Source: Candidatus Iainarchaeum sp.
GTDB lineage: Archaea > Iainarchaeota > Iainarchaeia > Iainarchaeales > Iainarchaeaceae
Direction: 5' to 3'
DNA: 21,031 nucleotides
Assembly: GCA_013331625.1 (NCBI GenBank)
Contig: DUGC01000030.1
Location: forward strand, 13,617-34,647
In this document: in pieces, positions 20,645 to 21,031 of the stretch
Position numbering within the stretch: position 1 is the stretch's first letter
Layout: each line of letters begins with the position of its first letter
Notes under the pieces: model-generated
Told to the model about the DNA's origin: nothing
Seen by the model: only the letters and a program-made list of their open reading frames with translations
Database searches by the model: none
Made by a program: the position numbers and the translations under genes

Positions 20645-20697
20645 GGAGCGGAGAGAGTTCATTGCCGGTGCGGGGAGCCTGCGCCCCCCAGTTGCGT

Positions 20698-21031
20698 TCA
20701 AAACAGCGCGTATGCAGCCATCGCCGCGGCAATGTTTCCGAGCGTGAAAATCACCGTGAAGAGGGCCAGATAGCCGAATGTCTTGCGCTGGTTGTAAAAG
20801 CCCCATGCAAAAGGCAATAGCAGGATGACCATGAGCACAGAGAGCAAGAGCCAGAAAAAGACCACGCCGAAAAATATTTCAATCTGAAATGAGGTTATTG
20901 TTAAGAGCATGAATAAGAATGCAGGCAGGGCACTTATAGCAAGCGCCAAAAGCGCGGAAATTGTGAGCACGGCAAAAAAATCTTTCTTTTTGCCTTCATT
21001 TTTTATCGATGAAAATTTCTCACCCGCATTG
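20698..21031 (-). CDS. Membrane protein, cut by the right edge (N-terminus missing)
   Basis: The minus-strand frame has no stop from the window edge to TAA or TGA near 20698. The visible part begins with a charged cytoplasmic-looking piece (NAGEKFSSIKNEGKKDFF), followed by three or four hydrophobic helices: VLTISALLALAISALPAFLF, IFFGVVFFWLLLSVLMVILL and YLALFTVIFTLGNIAAAMAA. A GTG at 20970 could be mistaken for the start, but it lies inside a membrane helix, so the true start is beyond the edge. Family not recognised. It precedes the 500-residue gene on the same strand, which has its own promoter. Confidence 0.7.
   Translation of the reverse strand, partial: NAGEKFSSIKNEGKKKDFFAVLTISALLALAISALPAFLFMLLTITSFQIEIFFGVVFFWLLLSVLMVILLLPFAWGFYNQRKTFGYLALFTVIFTLGNIAAAMAAYALF

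Noticed and set aside
20616..20732. Longer start for the 500-residue protein
   Set aside because: The TATA box at 20637-20644 lies inside this extension, and the added residues are Arg/Cys-rich and unlike the rest.
1..21031. CRISPR array, insertion sequence or rRNA gene
   Set aside because: No regularly spaced repeats, transposase motifs or rRNA-like conserved stretches were found on either strand.

Overview
The window reads as archaeal chromosome, probably from a small-genome lineage of the DPANN type (Diapherotrites or Micrarchaeota would fit; this placement is inference). The domain call rests on archaeal-type genes: RNA polymerase subunit RpoK, ribosomal protein eS17, aEF1B, a class I archaeal CCA-adding enzyme, Taw3, archaeal Elp3, Rad50, and a tRNA-Arg(UCG) without encoded CCA. 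TATA boxes lie about 25-30 bases before many first-gene start codons, which suggests leaderless mRNAs. Shine-Dalgarno motifs (GGAGGTGA type) mostly precede genes inside operons.

Layout. 1-800 (minus): the edge of a possible gene, a small membrane-protein gene broken by a one-base frameshift, and a CARF-like Rossmann protein. 990-8021: a tRNA-maturation neighbourhood with elp3, taw3 overlapping thpR, and cca, interrupted on the minus strand by a secreted or anchored surface protein and a type IV pilus-type secretion ATPase. 8191-10948 (minus): seven compact genes with Shine-Dalgarno signals: a two-domain PRC-barrel protein, a Gln-rich membrane protein, an Lmo0937-like mini membrane protein, a DUF883-like protein, a holin-X-like membrane protein, a basic protein with an HMG/YABBY-like motif, and a BofA-like membrane protein. 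Across a repeat-bearing divergent promoter region are a 39-residue Lys/Arg-rich peptide and an AI-2E/PerM-type transporter interrupted by one in-frame TGA. 12457-13134: a probable winged-helix protein.

13446-14306 (minus): a free-standing LAGLIDADG homing endonuclease directly upstream of tRNA-Arg(UCG), with the tRNA promoter inside the end of the endonuclease gene. 14526-17534 (plus): a zinc-ribbon translation protein, aEF1B, a zinc-ribbon membrane protein and a short Rad50. Two small unknown genes follow. 18439-18841 (minus) is the rpoK-eS17 operon. 19113-20615 is a 500-residue unknown protein behind a clear TATA box, and the right edge cuts a membrane-protein gene.

The core genes serve tRNA maturation, translation, transcription and DNA repair. 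The most unusual parts are the 8.2-11.3 kb envelope or stress-like cluster with its possible operators and the homing endonuclease/tRNA junction. I saw no CRISPR array, insertion sequence or rRNA gene.
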